From the NCBI RefSeq assembly GCF_005146945.1, contig NZ_SWMS01000021.1:1-64000 (forward strand): DNA of 64,000 nucleotides, read 5' to 3'. Shown here one piece after another: positions 26,090 to 35,674 of this stretch. The DNA comes from Prauserella endophytica (GTDB lineage Bacteria; Actinomycetota; Actinomycetes; Mycobacteriales; Pseudonocardiaceae). Within the stretch, counting starts at the first letter, position 1, and every line of letters starts with the position of its first letter. The notes beneath the pieces are model-generated. The model had not been told where the DNA came from. It made no database searches and was given only the letters and a program-made list of their open reading frames with translations. The position numbers were made by a program, and so were the translations under genes.

Positions 26090-27799
26090 GTGACTGCGTC
26101 GTTGGGTCCCGCCGCCCGCGAGGAATCGTGGCGGCGGCTGAGCAGTGAGAACTTCGACCTCGTCGTGATCGGCGGGGGCGTGGTGGGAGCCGGCACCGCG
26201 CTGGACGCGGCCACGCGGGGCCTGCGGGTCGCGCTGGTCGAGGCGCGCGACCTCGCCTCCGGCACGTCGAGCAGGTCGAGCAAGCTCTTCCACGGCGGCC
26301 TGCGCTACCTCGAACAGCTGGAGTTCGGGCTGGTGCGCGAGGCGCTGCGCGAGCGCGAGCTGATGCTCACGAGACTTGCACCGCATCTGGTGAAACCGGT
26401 GAGCTTCCTGTACCCGCTGACGCACCGGGTCTGGGAGCGGCCCTACACCGCGGCGGGCCTGTTCCTGTACGACACGATGGGCGGCGCGCGGTCGGTGCCC
26501 GGTCAGAAGCACCTCACCAAGGCCGGTGCGCTGCGGATGGTGCCCGCGCTCAAGCGGGACGCGCTCGTCGGCGGCATCCGGTACTTCGACGCGCAGGCCG
26601 ACGACGCCAGGCACACGATGACCGTCGCCCGCACGGCCGCCCACTATGGCGCGGTGGTACGGACCTCGACCCAGGTCGTCGAGTTCCTGCGCGAGGCCGA
26701 CCGCGTGTCCGGCGTGCGCGTGCGCGACGTCGAGGACGGTCGCGAGACAGAGGTCCAGGCCAGTGCCGTGATCAACTGCACGGGAGTTTGGACCGACGAG
26801 CTGCAGCGCCTCTCCGGCAGCAGGGGCAGATTCCGCGTGCGGTCCAGCAAGGGTGTGCACATCGTGGTCCCGCGTGACCGGATCGTGTCGGAAAGCGGGC
26901 TCATCCTGCGCACGGAGAAGTCGGTGTTGTTCGTGATCCCGTGGCGCAACCACTGGATCGTGGGCACCACCGACACCGACTGGCACCTCGACCTCGCCCA
27001 CCCGGCGGCGACGAAGCACGACATCGACTACATCCTCGAACACGTCAACTCGGTGCTCGCGACACAGCTGACACACGACGACATCGAGGGCGTCTACGCG
27101 GGGCTGCGGCCGCTGCTCGCCGGCGAGAGCGAGGAGACGTCGAAGCTGTCCCGCGAGCACGCCGTCGCGCGCGTGTCGCCGGGGCTCGTCGCGATCGCGG
27201 GCGGCAAGTACACGACGTACCGGGTGATGGCCGCCGATGCCGTGGACGCCGCCTCAGTCGACCTGCCCACCCGCGTGCAGTCGTCGATCACCGACAAGGT
27301 GCCGCTCATCGGCGCCGACGGGTATCACGCGCTGGTGAACCAGGCCGACCATCTGGCCGCGGCGCACGGACTCCACCCGTACCGCGTGCGGCACCTGCTG
27401 GATCGCTACGGCTCTCTCGTCGGCGGGGTGCTCGCGCTGGCCGACGGCCGCCCCGAGCTGCTCAAGCCGATCGAGCACGCACCGGACTACCTGCGCGTCG
27501 AGGCCGTGTACGCGGCCAGCCACGAGGGCGCGCTGCACCTGGAGGACGTGCTCGCCAGGCGCACCCGCATCTCGATCGAGTACCCGCATCGTGGGGTCGA
27601 CTGCGCCGAGCAGGTGGCCGAGCTGATGGGCGAGGTGCTGGGCTGGTCGGCCGAGACCACCGCGCACGAGGTGTCGGTCTACCGGGCCAGGGTCGAGGCC
27701 GAGCGGGACTCGCAGACGCAACCCAACGACGAGGCCGCCGACGCCCGCCGCTCCGCGGCCCCGGAGGCGAGGGGCAAGCTCATCGAGCCCGTCGGCTGA
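26090..27799 (+). CDS. glpD: Glycerol-3-phosphate dehydrogenase (FAD, GlpD type)
   Basis: 569 aa. It oxidises glycerol 3-phosphate to dihydroxyacetone phosphate and passes electrons to quinone at the membrane. FAD Rossmann motif VVIGGGVVGAGTALDA near residue 30, the GlpD signature SSRSSKLFHGGLRYLE, and a C-terminal helical domain. I take the GTG at 26090 because GAGGAGG ends 6 nt before it; an in-frame GTG at 26072 has no such site. Divergent from glpF. Corresponds to glpD2 (Rv3302c) next to lpdA in M. tuberculosis. Confidence 0.94.
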   Translation: MTASLGPAAREESWRRLSSENFDLVVIGGGVVGAGTALDAATRGLRVALVEARDLASGTSSRSSKLFHGGLRYLEQLEFGLVREALRERELMLTRLAPHLVKPVSFLYPLTHRVWERPYTAAGLFLYDTMGGARSVPGQKHLTKAGALRMVPALKRDALVGGIRYFDAQADDARHTMTVARTAAHYGAVVRTSTQVVEFLREADRVSGVRVRDVEDGRETEVQASAVINCTGVWTDELQRLSGSRGRFRVRSSKGVHIVVPRDRIVSESGLILRTEKSVLFVIPWRNHWIVGTTDTDWHLDLAHPAATKHDIDYILEHVNSVLATQLTHDDIEGVYAGLRPLLAGESEETSKLSREHAVARVSPGLVAIAGGKYTTYRVMAADAVDAASVDLPTRVQSSITDKVPLIGADGYHALVNQADHLAAAHGLHPYRVRHLLDRYGSLVGGVLALADGRPELLKPIEHAPDYLRVEAVYAASHEGALHLEDVLARRTRISIEYPHRGVDCAEQVAELMGEVLGWSAETTAHEVSVYRARVEAERDSQTQPNDEAADARRSAAPEARGKLIEPVG

Positions 27800-27822
27800 G
27801 CCGACCCGGCTACCTTGGAGCG

Positions 27823-29217
27823 TCAGCCGGGCATCAGGGCGGCTTTGTCGATCTTGCCGATGGGGGTCAGGGGCAGGGTAGGCGCGAAATCGACGCTCGC
27901 GGGCACGAAGTGCTCCCCGCCGAGCACCCGCCGCACGTGATCCCGCACCTCGTCGGCGGTGAGACCCGGCTCGGCGACCACGACGGCGTGCACGAGCCTG
28001 CCGTCAGGGCCGTCCACGCCGAGCACGGCGGCCTGCCGCACCCGCGGATGGGCAACGAGCGCGTCCTCCACCACCGTCGAGTAGACCTTGGTGCCGTGCT
28101 CGCCGGTGACGATCACGTCGTCGGCGCGGTCGAGCAGGTACAGGTAGCCATCGGCGTCGAACCGGCCGAGGTCGCCGGTACGCAGCCAGCCGTCGGTGAA
28201 GGCCTTCCCGGTGAGCTCGGGGCTGCCGTGGTAGCCCTCCATGAGGGCCAGTCCGCGCACGAGCACCTCGCCGTCGTCGATGCGCGCCTCCATGCCGGGC
28301 ACGATCCGGCCCACCGAGCGCAGCCGCTCAGGGTGACCGTCGTACTCCTCCGGGGCGATGCTCGCGATCATCGGCGCCTCGGTGAGCCCGTAGCCCTGCC
28401 CGACGACCGGGCCGAACGCCGCGAGCGCCTGGCTGAGCCTCCGGGCGGGCAGCGGGCTCGCGCCGAGGGAGAGCCTGCGCACGCTGGAGACGTCCGTGCC
28501 GGACAGCGCCGGGTGGTCGAGCACCCTCGCCAGGCGGGGCGGGGTGAGCGTCAGGTGCGTTATGCGGTGCCGGGCGATCGCGTCCAGCACGTCGCCCGCG
28601 TCGAACCCCGCGTGCAGCACCACGGTGTCTCCGCACAGCAGGGCACCCAGCACCGCGCAGTTGCCGGTGAGGTGCGAAAGCGGCGCGACCAGCAGTACGC
28701 GGTTGGGGCCGAGCGGGTCGGGCCGGAAGATGTGGGCCATGCCGTCGTAGATGCCACGGTGGGCGATGAGCTTGGGACTGCCGGTGGTGCCGCCGGAGGC
28801 GAACACCGTGTGCACCGACGGAGGTAGCTCGCCCGGCTCGTCCACCGTGTCCATTTCGGAGGGGCGAAGTGGAATCACCCGCACCCCGTCCGGTTTCGGG
28901 CCGGGTTCGGCGAGGCAGGCGGTGACCTTGCCGAGCACCTCCGCGCGTGCGGGCGTGCTCGCCGACTCGGGCACCAGCAGCACGCTCGCGCCCCGCAGTT
29001 GCACGGCGAGCTGGCCGAGGATCGTCTCGGGCCGGTTGCCGCCGAGCACGGCCACCAGATCGCCCTCGCCGACGCCCTCGGCGAGGAGGGTGCCGTGCAG
29101 CCGCAGCAGCAGCTCGTGGGCCTCGGCGTAGGTGGTGGTGCGGCCGTCACGGACGAATGCGGGCGCGTCGCCGCCACTGCCCAGCGCGTCCAGGATCCGG
29201 CCGAGGAAGAAGCTCAT
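27823..29217 (-). CDS. AMP-dependent acyl-CoA ligase/synthetase family protein
   Basis: 464 aa, shorter than most FadD proteins (about 500-550). ANL-superfamily motifs are present: ASGGTTGSPK (P-loop, in place of the common SSGTTGxPK), YGLTEAP, GWLRTGDLG and the terminal PLTPIGKIDKAAL with the catalytic Lys. It is expected to adenylate a carboxylic acid and transfer it to CoA or a carrier; the substrate cannot be inferred. The ATG at 29217 overlaps the stop of the GNAT gene (ATGA), so these are co-translated. A longer upstream frame is only the antisense-like continuation through the GNAT gene. Confidence 0.88.
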   Translation of the reverse strand: MSFFLGRILDALGSGGDAPAFVRDGRTTTYAEAHELLLRLHGTLLAEGVGEGDLVAVLGGNRPETILGQLAVQLRGASVLLVPESASTPARAEVLGKVTACLAEPGPKPDGVRVIPLRPSEMDTVDEPGELPPSVHTVFASGGTTGSPKLIAHRGIYDGMAHIFRPDPLGPNRVLLVAPLSHLTGNCAVLGALLCGDTVVLHAGFDAGDVLDAIARHRITHLTLTPPRLARVLDHPALSGTDVSSVRRLSLGASPLPARRLSQALAAFGPVVGQGYGLTEAPMIASIAPEEYDGHPERLRSVGRIVPGMEARIDDGEVLVRGLALMEGYHGSPELTGKAFTDGWLRTGDLGRFDADGYLYLLDRADDVIVTGEHGTKVYSTVVEDALVAHPRVRQAAVLGVDGPDGRLVHAVVVAEPGLTADEVRDHVRRVLGGEHFVPASVDFAPTLPLTPIGKIDKAALMPG

Positions 29218-29732
29218 GACGCCACGCGGGTCCAGCGCACGTCGGGCCCGCCTGCGTCGGGGCCGACGAACGTGAAGCCGCAGCGCCGGGCGACCCGTCC
29301 GGAGGCGTGGTTGGCCGGGTCGTGCCGGTAGTCCACGCTGCGCAGGCCGAGCGCGCCGAACCCGAACCGAAGGGCCGCCCCCACGGCGGCGACTGCGACA
29401 CCCCGGCCCCGCGCCGCCGGGTGAACCCACACAGCGGTCTCGGCGGTGCCGGCGTCGAGGTCGAGCATCTTGAGGCCGACCTCGCCGAGCAGGTCGCCGG
29501 TCGTCGGCTCGGCGACGGCCCACGAGCAGCGCTTGCCGCTCGCCCACTCGCTCGCCCGGAGCTCGACGTAGGCGCTCGCGGAGTGCAGGTCGTCGACGAC
29601 GTAGCCGGGCACGAACCGCTGCTGCACGGGGTCGGTGAACGCCTCGACGAGCGCGGGCCGGTCGTCCAGCCGGTGATCCGCCCTCAACTGCCGCAGGTAG
29701 TAGCCGCCCGCGTTGATCTCGACCGGTTCCAC
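29214..29732 (-). CDS. GNAT-family N-acetyltransferase
   Basis: 172 aa, acetyl-CoA-dependent transferase of the RimJ/RimL-like type. AVWVHPAARGRGVAVAAVGA contains the R/Q-x-x-G-x-G/A acetyl-CoA pyrophosphate loop, followed by the asparagine-containing NHASGRVARRCGF. Acceptor unknown. It lies between a DUF1707 protein gene (10 nt upstream) and the acyl-CoA ligase gene (4-nt overlap). Confidence 0.85.
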   Translation of the reverse strand: MEPVEINAGGYYLRQLRADHRLDDRPALVEAFTDPVQQRFVPGYVVDDLHSASAYVELRASEWASGKRCSWAVAEPTTGDLLGEVGLKMLDLDAGTAETAVWVHPAARGRGVAVAAVGAALRFGFGALGLRSVDYRHDPANHASGRVARRCGFTFVGPDAGGPDVRWTRVAS

Positions 29733-29742
29733 CCGCGCGATC

Positions 29743-30150
29743 CTACGGGCGACGGTGCCTGTGGGAAGCGCACGAGCCGGCGACCATCGCCACGATCGCG
29801 GGCAGCAGGAAAACGAAGATCATGCCGCGGGCGACCGTGAAGAAGAGGACCACCGCGAGCAGGGCCGCGATCGGCACCGCGCTCGCCGCGAGCCGTTGCT
29901 GCCACGGCCGCGCCACCGGCTGTCTCGGGACGAGCGCCCGGCCGGGCACCAGCACAGCCGGCTTCGGCTCCGGCAGGTCGGAGAACAGCGGGGCGAGGTC
30001 ACGCCGGAACTTCGCCGCACTGACCTGCTGCGAACGCTCATCGAACTCGGTGAGGTCGAGCCTGCCGGTGCGGACGTGTTCGGAGAGCGCGTCCAGCGCG
30101 TCCTGCCGCTCAGCGTCGCTGAGCCGGTACTCCGGTCGTTCCACGGCCAC
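29743..30150 (-). CDS. DUF1707 membrane protein
   Basis: 135 aa. The N-terminal about 55 residues form the DUF1707 domain of actinobacteria (YRLSDAERQDAL and GRLDLTEFDER), which resembles short SHOCT-like oligomerisation segments. Two adjacent hydrophobic helices follow (about 90-130). The role is unknown; such proteins often sit at the membrane with regulatory partners. GTG at 30150 was chosen because the domain begins there and TACCAT is 6 nt before it; no Shine-Dalgarno. First gene of the DUF1707-GNAT-ligase unit. Confidence 0.8.
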   Translation of the reverse strand: MAVERPEYRLSDAERQDALDALSEHVRTGRLDLTEFDERSQQVSAAKFRRDLAPLFSDLPEPKPAVLVPGRALVPRQPVARPWQQRLAASAVPIAALLAVVLFFTVARGMIFVFLLPAIVAMVAGSCASHRHRRP

Positions 30151-30156
30151 GTATCG

Positions 30157-30162
30157 ATGGTA
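30157..30162 (-). promoter_or_regulatory. Putative -10 box of the DUF1707 operon (leaderless)
   Basis: TACCAT, 6 nt before the GTG; same hexamer as at mutA. Confidence 0.4.
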
Positions 30163-30222
30163 GGTCCGTTTCCCAGGCCGGGGCCACGAAACTGAGGGTG
30201 TTCTCAAGCCGGGCGAAACCCG

Positions 30223-31998
30223 TCAGTCCTTGATCTCCAGCAGCACCGAGCCCTGCGTGACGGCGCTGCCGACCTCCACCGAAAGGCCGGTGATGGTTCC
30301 CGACTTGTGTGCGGTGACCGGGTTCTCCATCTTCATCGCCTCGAGCACCACGACCAGTTCGCCTGCCTCGACCTGCTGGCCGTCGGACACGGCGACCTTG
30401 ACGATCGTGCCCTGCATCGGCGCGGTCACGGCGTCACCGCTCAGGGCGGCCTTGGCGCCGCCGCCCCGCTTGCGAGGCTTGGCCTTCGCCGCGCCACCAC
30501 CGGATCCGCCGCCGAGCGCGAGCCCGCCGGGGAGCGAAACCTCCAGGCGCCGCCCGCCGACCTCGACGACGACGTTCTGCCGCTCCTCGGGCTCCTCGTC
30601 GGCCTCGGTCGGCGCGGTGAACGGCTCGATCTGGTTGTCGAACTCGGTCTCGATCCAGCGGGTGTGCACGGAGAATCCGGTGCCGTCGCCGACGAACGCG
30701 GGGTCGTTGAGGATCGTGCGGTGGAACGGCAGCACGGTCGCGAGCCCGTCGGCCACCATCTCGCCGAGCGCGCGACGGCTGCGCTCGATGGCCTGCTGCC
30801 GGTCGGCGCCGGTGACGATCACCTTCGCGAGCATCGAGTCGAACTGCCCGCCGATCACGCTGCCCGTCTCGACACCGGAGTCGACGCGCACGCCGGGGCC
30901 CTCGGGAAAGACGAGCCTGGTGACGGTGCCCGGCGCGGGCAGGAAGTTGCGGCCGGCGTCCTCGCCGTTGATGCGGAACTCGATGGAGTGCCCGCGCGGG
31001 GCCGGGTCCTCGGTGAACGGGAGCTTGCCGCCCTCTGCGATGCGGAACTGCTCGCGCACGAGGTCGATGCCCGTGGTCTCCTCCGACACCGGGTGCTCGA
31101 CCTGCAGGCGGGTGTTGACCTCGAGGAACGAGATGGTGCCGTCGAGGCCCACGAGGTACTCGACCGTGCCCGCGCCGGAGTAGCCGGCCTCCTTGCAGAT
31201 GGCCTTGGCGGAGGAGTGGATCGTGGCCCGCTGCTCGTCGGTGAGGAACGGGGCGGGCGCCTCTTCCACGAGCTTCTGGTGACGGCGCTGCAACGAGCAG
31301 TCGCGGGTGCCGACCACCACGACGTTGCCGTGCTTGTCCGCGAGCACCTGTGCCTCGACGTGCCTCGGCTTGTCGAGGTAGCGCTCGACGAAGCACTCGC
31401 CGCGGCCGAACGCGGCCACCGCCTCGCGGGTGGCCGACTCGAACAGCTCGGGGATCTCCTCCTTGGTGCGGGCGACCTTCAGCCCGCGGCCGCCGCCGCC
31501 GAACGCGGCCTTGATGGCGACGGGGAGGCCGTGCTCATCGGCGAAGGCGACGATCTCGTCGGCCGTCTCGACCGGGTCCTTCGTGCCGGGCACCAGCGGG
31601 GCGCCTGCCTTCAGCGCGATGTGCCGTGCGGTGACCTTGTCGCCGAGGTCGCGGATGGCCTGCGGGCTCGGGCCGATCCAGGTGAGCCCCGCGTCGATCA
31701 CGGCCTGGGCGAAGTCGGCGTTCTCGGAGAGGAAGCCGTAGCCGGGATGTACCGCGTCGGCGCCGGAGCGCTTCGCGGCGTCGAGCAGCTTGTCGAACAC
31801 GAGGTAGCTCTCCGCGGCCGTGGTGCCGCCGAGCGCGAAGGCCTCGTCGGCAAGGCGCACGTGCGGGGCGTCCCGGTCGGGGTCGGCGTAAACGGCCACG
31901 CTCGCCAGCCCTGCGTCCTTGGCAGCTCTGATCACGCGGACGGCGATCTCGCCGCGGTTGGCGATGAGCACCTTGGTCACGCTGGCTGGCTCAGGCAC
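30223..31998 (-). CDS. accA3: Acetyl/propionyl-CoA carboxylase alpha chain (biotin carboxylase + BCCP)
   Basis: 591 aa. Residues 1 to about 455 form the biotin carboxylase with its ATP-grasp domain ([10 protein letters not shown] glycine loop), and the C-terminal 75 residues form the biotin carboxyl carrier, with EAMKMENP placing the biotinyl Lys at 556. A Gly/Lys-rich linker joins them. This is the common alpha subunit of actinobacterial acyl-CoA carboxylases, which pairs with AccD5 (40.5-42.1 kb) for propionyl-CoA and with other AccD proteins for acetyl- or long-chain acyl-CoA. BirA at 42.2 kb would biotinylate it. GGGAGG precedes the start. Confidence 0.95.
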   Translation of the reverse strand: MPEPASVTKVLIANRGEIAVRVIRAAKDAGLASVAVYADPDRDAPHVRLADEAFALGGTTAAESYLVFDKLLDAAKRSGADAVHPGYGFLSENADFAQAVIDAGLTWIGPSPQAIRDLGDKVTARHIALKAGAPLVPGTKDPVETADEIVAFADEHGLPVAIKAAFGGGGRGLKVARTKEEIPELFESATREAVAAFGRGECFVERYLDKPRHVEAQVLADKHGNVVVVGTRDCSLQRRHQKLVEEAPAPFLTDEQRATIHSSAKAICKEAGYSGAGTVEYLVGLDGTISFLEVNTRLQVEHPVSEETTGIDLVREQFRIAEGGKLPFTEDPAPRGHSIEFRINGEDAGRNFLPAPGTVTRLVFPEGPGVRVDSGVETGSVIGGQFDSMLAKVIVTGADRQQAIERSRRALGEMVADGLATVLPFHRTILNDPAFVGDGTGFSVHTRWIETEFDNQIEPFTAPTEADEEPEERQNVVVEVGGRRLEVSLPGGLALGGGSGGGAAKAKPRKRGGGAKAALSGDAVTAPMQGTIVKVAVSDGQQVEAGELVVVLEAMKMENPVTAHKSGTITGLSVEVGSAVTQGSVLLEIKD

Positions 31999-32067
31999 GC
32001 TTACCTCCCTGTTAGCTGCTCAGGGTGGAGTTTACGGACGCGCAAGGTGGCGCAGGTGAGAGGAGCC

Positions 32068-32358
32068 TCACGCCCGTGTGGCGGCCGTGCGCCGGAGCTC
32101 CTCGGGGATCTCGCCGTCGAGCAGGATGACGTCGTAGGGCTGGCGTTCGTGCAGCTTCGGCAGGTGCTCGGTGTGCACCATGAGCCATGGCTGGTGCTCG
32201 CCGCAGCACTCGACGAGGCGGTCGAGCGCCGTGTAGGCGAGCAGCGCGATGCGGCCGTCGCCGGTCCGGCGCAGCTCGACGGTGGTCTCGCCGGTGCCGT
32301 CGGCGGCGATCGGGGCCGTGGGCAGGTACAGCACGGGCGGCAGGTGTGGGTTCGTCAC
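32068..32358 (-). CDS. Small conserved protein, paralogue of the 37.1-kb gene
   Basis: 96 aa. It shares the motif ALDRLVECCGE(H/Q)QPW, the flanking pattern ELRRTGDGR-ALL-YTALDRL and a terminal PYDVILLD-(I)PEE with the 107-aa protein at 37106-37429. No characterised homologue recognised; no signal peptide or helix long enough to span a membrane. The related gene belongs to a WXG100 operon, so this family may serve as an adaptor or chaperone in that setting, which is speculation. The GTG has TATGTT 6 nt upstream. Divergent from the anchored protein at 32434. Confidence 0.7.
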   Translation of the reverse strand: MTNPHLPPVLYLPTAPIAADGTGETTVELRRTGDGRIALLAYTALDRLVECCGEHQPWLMVHTEHLPKLHERQPYDVILLDGEIPEELRRTAATRA

Positions 32359-32364
32359 GCCGTC

Positions 32365-32370
32365 AACATA
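32365..32370 (-). promoter_or_regulatory. Putative -10 box of the 96-aa protein gene (leaderless)
   Basis: TATGTT, 6 nt before the GTG. Confidence 0.35.
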
Positions 32371-32433
32371 GACGTGCGCGCAGCGTCACCTGGCCTACGC
32401 TCGTCCGGGTAACCGAGGGGGAGGAGTTCCGTT

Positions 32434-33138
32434 GTGCCCGAGCCGGCGCCACCACGGCCCGTGGTGCTCACCGCCGTGCTCGCCGGCGTCGTCATCGTCG
32501 GCGCGCTCGTGACCGCCGTGCTGCTGCGCCCCGACGTGGACTTGCCCGTCGGTGAGGAGCCCGCGCAGCAGCCCACTTCGGTGTCGAGCACGAGCTGCGG
32601 CGACGACGCGTGCCGGGTGCTCGCCTCGGCCTCGGTCAACGGCATGACGGTGGAGCTGCTCGCCGACAGCGACGGAGGCACCGGGCGGCTGCGGGCGGGC
32701 GGTCCCGCGTCCGGGAGCGTCTCGGAGGTCTCGATCACGGCGATGGGCGTGCGGCTAAACCACGGCTCGTTGCGCTGCGCGCAGACGGAGACGCCGGTGT
32801 GCCTCGTGCGGGGGCCGCACGACGGCGGCATGGCGGGAGAGGTGCACGTGTGGCGCGGGGACAGCTGGCGGCCCGCGCAGCGGCCGTACTTCTCCGACGC
32901 GGGCAACATCGTGCTCGACGACGTCGTCGGCGACGCCGCGCCCGAGGTGGTCGTCGTCCGGCACGAGTGCAGCGAAACCGAGGACGCGGCCGAATGCCAG
33001 CTGGCTCCGGTGCTGGCCGAGGTGTTCGACCTGGGCGGCGAGGTGGCCGGGTGCACCGGCACGTACGGTTCACCCGGCTCCCTGCGCGGCTGGCCCGACG
33101 TCGACGTGGAGTCCTACGAACTGGCCGAGTGCCCCTAG
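32434..33138 (+). CDS. Membrane-anchored extracytoplasmic protein, unknown function
   Basis: 234 aa: one N-terminal helix (VVLTAVLAGVVIVGALVTAV, about 10-29) and an extracytoplasmic domain of about 200 residues with six or more cysteines (for example SCGDDACR and CSETEDAAEC), which suggests disulfides. No family recognised. GTG start with GGGAGGAG upstream. It converges on the dicarboxylate symporter gene, with a family A repeat between. Confidence 0.72.
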   Translation: MPEPAPPRPVVLTAVLAGVVIVGALVTAVLLRPDVDLPVGEEPAQQPTSVSSTSCGDDACRVLASASVNGMTVELLADSDGGTGRLRAGGPASGSVSEVSITAMGVRLNHGSLRCAQTETPVCLVRGPHDGGMAGEVHVWRGDSWRPAQRPYFSDAGNIVLDDVVGDAAPEVVVVRHECSETEDAAECQLAPVLAEVFDLGGEVAGCTGTYGSPGSLRGWPDVDVESYELAECP

Positions 33139-33151
33139 GGTCCAGGCGACC

Positions 33152-33258
33152 GCAGTGAAGGCCACCTTCACTGCGTTGATCGAACACAGCGGCGCGCAGC
33201 GCCTCCGTTTGGGTGGTGGCGGGAGACGGGTGGGCGCAGGCATGGTGGCCTTCACTGC
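33152..33258. repeat. Palindromic repeat family A, copy 2 (long form)
   Basis: Outer arms 33152-33166 (GCAGTGAAGGCCACC) and 33244-33258 (exact complement) enclose a 77-nt core containing ACAGCGGCGCGCAG, CCTCCGTTTGGG and GGGAGACGGGTGGGCGCAG. The left arm itself runs into a second small palindrome (CTTCACTGC). It lies between convergent genes. Confidence 0.88.
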
Positions 33259-33274
33259 AGCCGGGGAGACGGGG

Positions 33275-34627
33275 TCAGGCTCCGGCGTGGGCGGGGGCTT
33301 TGGCGGCCTCGCCGGTGTCGCTCAGCAGCGGCGGGGTGCTCGGCGTGTTGAGCACGTCGTCGTCGAGCAGGCCCTCGCTGCGGGCGACCACCGTCGGCAC
33401 CACGATCTGACCGGCGACGTTGGTGGCGGTGCGCATCATGTCCATGATCGGGTTGACCGAGTAGATCAGCGCGATGCCCAGCGCCACCTGCTCTGCGTCG
33501 AGGCCGATGACCGTGGTGGTGAGGGTCAGCGCCGTGAGCCAGCCGGTGGTGCCCGCCGTGGCGAACGCGCCGAGCACGGCAACCACGACGATGCCGACGT
33601 ACTGCCCGAAGCTCAGCGACACCCCGGAGATGTTGGCGATGAAGATCGCGCCGATCGCGGGGAACACCGCCGCGCAGCCGTCCATCTTCGTGGCGCTGGC
33701 GAGCGGCGTCGCGAACGCGGCGTAGCCGGGGTCGACGCCGAGGTTGACCGCGGTCTGCCGGGTCAGCGGCAGCGTCGCGCCGGAGGACTGCGACACGAAC
33801 GCGAACTGGATCGCCGTCCACGCCTTGCCGAAGAACCGGCCCGGGCTCACCTTGGCGAAGACCCGCAGCAGGATGGGGTAGACGGCGAACAGCACGAGCA
33901 GCGAGCCGACGTAGACGGCGACCGTGGCCGACAGCAGGGGCCGGAACAGCGAGTCGCCGTAGTTCGCCACGGCCGCGCCGATCAGGCCGAGGATGCCGAT
34001 CGGGGCCAGGCGGACGATCCAGCCGAGGTAGCGCTGGATGATCTCGAAGACGCTGGTGGTGAAGTCGACGAACGGCTTGGCGCGGTCACCGAGGCTGTAG
34101 GCGGCGGCGCCGATGACCAGCGCGAGGAACAGCACCTGCAGCGTCTCGCCCTCGGCGAAGGCCGCGATGAAGTTGCTGGGCACGATGCCCTCGATGAACG
34201 CCGTCCACGAGCCCCAGCTCTCGACGCTGCCCGCGGCCTTCTCGGTGTTCTCCGCGGTGGCCTGCGCGTCGCCGAGCCCGCCGCTGCCGGGGTTGAAGAT
34301 CAGCCCCACGACGATGCCGATCAGCACGGCGATGAACGACGTGATCGCGAACCACAGCACGGTCTTGCCGCCGAGCCTGGCCGCGGTGCGCCCGCCACCG
34401 AGCCTGCGGAGGCTGTTGATGCCGACGATGATCGCGGTGAAGACGAGGGGGATCACGGCGATCTGCAGGAGGGTGGTGAAGACCGAGCCGAGCTGGTCGA
34501 GCACCTCGGTGAGCCACGCGGTTTCGGTGGCTCTCGCGAGTGCGCCCAGTAGCGCACCCGCGACCAGCGAGCCGATGACCGCGGCCGCGAAGACCGAGGG
34601 TTTGGTGTAGGTGCGCAGGAAAGACAC
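33275..34627 (-). CDS. Dicarboxylate/amino acid:cation symporter (DAACS family)
   Basis: 450 aa, full length for GltP/DctA-type secondary transporters that import C4-dicarboxylates or acidic amino acids with Na+ or H+. Signatures: SQSSGATLPLT (the serine-rich hairpin HP1) and KMDGCAAVFPAI (the NMDGT-like segment of helix 7). The start at 34627 (GTG, with GGAG 8 nt upstream) is preferred over an upstream in-frame start that would add 17 polar residues. Substrate within the family is not resolved. Confidence 0.92.
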   Translation of the reverse strand: MSFLRTYTKPSVFAAAVIGSLVAGALLGALARATETAWLTEVLDQLGSVFTTLLQIAVIPLVFTAIIVGINSLRRLGGGRTAARLGGKTVLWFAITSFIAVLIGIVVGLIFNPGSGGLGDAQATAENTEKAAGSVESWGSWTAFIEGIVPSNFIAAFAEGETLQVLFLALVIGAAAYSLGDRAKPFVDFTTSVFEIIQRYLGWIVRLAPIGILGLIGAAVANYGDSLFRPLLSATVAVYVGSLLVLFAVYPILLRVFAKVSPGRFFGKAWTAIQFAFVSQSSGATLPLTRQTAVNLGVDPGYAAFATPLASATKMDGCAAVFPAIGAIFIANISGVSLSFGQYVGIVVVAVLGAFATAGTTGWLTALTLTTTVIGLDAEQVALGIALIYSVNPIMDMMRTATNVAGQIVVPTVVARSEGLLDDDVLNTPSTPPLLSDTGEAAKAPAHAGA

Positions 34628-34717
34628 GCGTCCGCTCCGATAGCTGAAAGTAATTCCTGTATCTGCCGGAGTGCACAACGCGTGAGCGGGTGAGGAGCTT
34701 CCGCCCGCAGTTCTATC

Positions 34718-35674
34718 TCACATCATGGGAAGCCGGTCGCTCCGCAGCCTCTGTGCGGCCGCTCCGGTGGCCAGTTCTGGGCGGGCCGAAGGGGTCTCGG
34801 CGTAGAAGCGGACGAGCCGGTAGAGCAATACCGGATCGACCGCGAACCAGCGGACGGGCAGCACGATGTCGCGCCCGTCGTCGAACTCGGGGGCGGGGAG
34901 CGCGCGTGAGGTTCGACGCCGAATCCGGGCGTGGCCCGGCACCTGCTCACGGCGGGAGAGCGCGTGCAATGCCGGGTCGACGGGGCCAGCCGACCGCAGG
35001 TCCGCGATCGCGCCACGCAGCTCTGCCGACGACCACAGTGCACGTCCGGCGTCGGTGGACAGCCGGACGCTTGGCCCGGCGGTGTTGTCGGCGCGCACCG
35101 CGCGGATGTCCTCCCAGGTGCTGAACGAGTCGAACGTCCAGCCCTCATGGCGGACGCCCTTGGGGCTCAGCGTCAGCGCGCCCCGCCGGAAAGCGCCGCG
35201 AACCAGTTCGACGGTCCACCAGAGCGCCAGCGCCACCATCGCGGTCGAGACCAACCCGACCACGACGCCCGTGCCGTCGAGGTCCCCGTCGGTGAGCGCC
35301 GCCACGAAGCCGATGAACAGCAGGCCGAACGGAACCAGTCCTACGAAGGGGAGCAACAGGTAGCCGGCGAAGGCCTGCGATCGGTACGGCACCCGTAGCG
35401 CGCCGTCGGTTTGCGTCACCTGGCTCTGCTCGGCGGCCCTGCGCCAGCGGTGCAGGCTCACGAGGCCGGAGGAGAGCGCGATGCCGCCCATGAACAGGCC
35501 GCCCACCAGGAAATATGTTCCCCGGCCACCGTCGTCGCCTCTCGCGCGCAGTCCGATGCCCAGGAGAATCAGCAGGATCGCGAGCACGGCGAGAAAGGCA
35601 GTGTTCAGTGCGAGCGGCCACGTACGTCGTTGCTGCCAGCCACCGGGCAGCGGCACAGGCTCAGAAGATTGCAT
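34718..35674 (-). CDS. Four-helix membrane protein with cytoplasmic PH-like domain; candidate immunity protein
   Basis: 318 aa with four hydrophobic segments in two hairpins (about 20-42, 54-76, 100-122, 133-155) followed by a soluble C-terminal part of about 160 residues that resembles bacterial PH-type domains (GALTLSPKGVRHEGW). No recognised family. The ATG at 35674 lies inside the 3' end of the WXG100-glycine-zipper gene (14-nt overlap), so it is translationally coupled to it. Coupling of a multi-helix membrane protein to a putative membrane-active protein is what one expects of an immunity protein; this is an inference from context only. Confidence 0.65.
   Translation of the reverse strand: MQSSEPVPLPGGWQQRRTWPLALNTAFLAVLAILLILLGIGLRARGDDGGRGTYFLVGGLFMGGIALSSGLVSLHRWRRAAEQSQVTQTDGALRVPYRSQAFAGYLLLPFVGLVPFGLLFIGFVAALTDGDLDGTGVVVGLVSTAMVALALWWTVELVRGAFRRGALTLSPKGVRHEGWTFDSFSTWEDIRAVRADNTAGPSVRLSTDAGRALWSSAELRGAIADLRSAGPVDPALHALSRREQVPGHARIRRRTSRALPAPEFDDGRDIVLPVRWFAVDPVLLYRLVRFYAETPSARPELATGAAAQRLRSDRLPMM

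Noticed and set aside
33152-33258. Short genes encoding KATFTA-type peptides in the family A repeats
   Set aside because: The reading frames exist only because the palindrome happens to be open; no ribosome binding sites, and the copies differ in frame and length.
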